Source of the DNA: Pseudomonadota bacterium
GTDB taxonomy: Bacteria > Pseudomonadota > Alphaproteobacteria > SMXQ01
DNA: 6,022 bases
Assembly (NCBI GenBank): GCA_022562375.1
Contig: JADFPK010000119.1
Span: 1 to 6,022 of the forward strand
Reading direction: 5' to 3'
Position numbers and translations under genes: made by a program. Below are positions 5,437-6,022 of this stretch, piece after piece; the stretch's first letter is position 1; the number at the start of each line of letters is the position of its first letter. The notes below the pieces were generated by a model. The model did no database searches. It was not told where the DNA came from and saw only the letters and a list, made by a program, of their open reading frames with translations.

Positions 5437-6022
5437 TCAGCTCGCGGCCGCGAACACATCGCCGACGGCATCGGCGCAGCGGTTGCAGATCTCGCCTTCG
5501 GCGTCATTCTCCCCGACTTCCTCCAGCACCTGCCAGCAGCGCTCGCACTTCTTCCCCTTGGCGAGAGCGGGGCTCACCACGACGCCGGCGATGTCGCCAA
5601 CCGTGAAGCCGTCGTCCGGGCCGGAGCCCTCGAGGAGGGTGGCGGAAGAGGTGATGGTGATTTCGGCGAGGTCCACCCCCGCCATCGCCGCCACATAGTC
5701 GGCGGTGGCATGGACGATGGGGTGCGCCTGAAGGCTCGATCCGATGCGCCCTTCGGCGCGTTCGATCTCGAGCGCGCCGGTGACGACCCGGCGAAGGGCG
5801 CGCAGCTTCTCCCACTTGGCGGCGAGTTCATCGTCGCGCCACGCCGCCGGCACCTCGGGAAACAGGCGCAAGTGCACGCTCGCGTCCTCGCTGGGGTAGC
5901 GGGTGAGCCACGCCTCCTCGGCGGTGAAACACAGCACCGGCGCCAGCCACGCGGTCAGGCAGGAGAAGATCTCGTCCAATGTCGTGCGCACGGCGCGGCG
6001 GCGAAGCGAATCGGCGCGGTCG
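5437..6022 (-). CDS. ileS: Isoleucyl-tRNA synthetase, C-terminal 194 residues (5' end outside window)
   Basis: IleRS charges tRNA-Ile in the cytoplasm. The frame enters from the right edge and ends at TGA 5437-5439. The fragment begins in the anticodon-binding helical domain: DRADSLRRRAVRTTLDEIF, then LTAWLAPVLCFTAEEAW, typical of bacterial IleRS. The region LRRVVTGALEIERAEGRIGSSLQA is the segment that precedes the C-terminal domain. The end carries the IleRS zinc finger, CERCW and ICNRC, giving four cysteines at fragment residues 159, 162, 179 and 182. The end of the protein therefore looks intact. The catalytic HIGH and KMSKS motifs lie outside the window. lspA follows after 42 bases with no terminator visible, so co-transcription is likely; ileS-lspA adjacency is common in bacteria. 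Confidence 0.97.
   Translation of the reverse strand, partial: DRADSLRRRAVRTTLDEIFSCLTAWLAPVLCFTAEEAWLTRYPSEDASVHLRLFPEVPAAWRDDELAAKWEKLRALRRVVTGALEIERAEGRIGSSLQAHPIVHATADYVAAMAGVDLAEITITSSATLLEGSGPDDGFTVGDIAGVVVSPALAKGKKCERCWQVLEEVGENDAEGEICNRCADAVGDVFAAAS

Overview
The window is a GC-rich stretch of chromosome. Every gene I can support lies on the minus strand, so reading right to left follows transcription. The order is ileS (3' end only), lspA, a DUF3035/BamF-like lipoprotein gene, two consecutive M16 peptidase-family genes, and mutL (5' part only). From my knowledge of these families, this order and the DUF3035/BamF family point to an alphaproteobacterium, probably of the Rhodospirillales or close to it. 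I cannot name a genus.

Layout: 6022-5437 holds the C-terminal 194 residues of isoleucyl-tRNA synthetase. 5394-4894 is lspA (prolipoprotein signal peptidase). 4837-4238 is a lipoprotein whose own lipobox is an LspA substrate. A 163-base gap with an AT-rich pocket (a possible promoter) follows. 4074-2659 is a secreted M16 protein with an intact zinc site, and 2662-1280 is a second secreted M16 protein without one; the two overlap by 4 bases (GTGA). A 152-base gap carries a perfect inverted repeat and a possible promoter, and then mutL runs from 1127 off the left edge.

How the genes fit together: LspA processes lipoproteins such as its downstream neighbour, which probably acts in outer-membrane protein assembly. 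The two M16 proteins look like the two halves of one periplasmic protease: one keeps the zinc-binding HxxEH motif, and the other keeps the Arg/Tyr substrate-binding pair. IleS and MutL are housekeeping proteins at the ends of the cluster, with no obvious functional link to the envelope genes.

Three things stand out. LspA has an in-frame 12-residue tandem duplication that copies one of its two catalytic aspartates. The two M16 proteins show clean complementary loss of active-site residues. The mutL leader carries a 27-bp perfect inverted repeat, each arm of which is itself a small hairpin, like a REP doublet. I see no complete new multi-gene system, and no tRNA, rRNA, CRISPR array or transposase gene.
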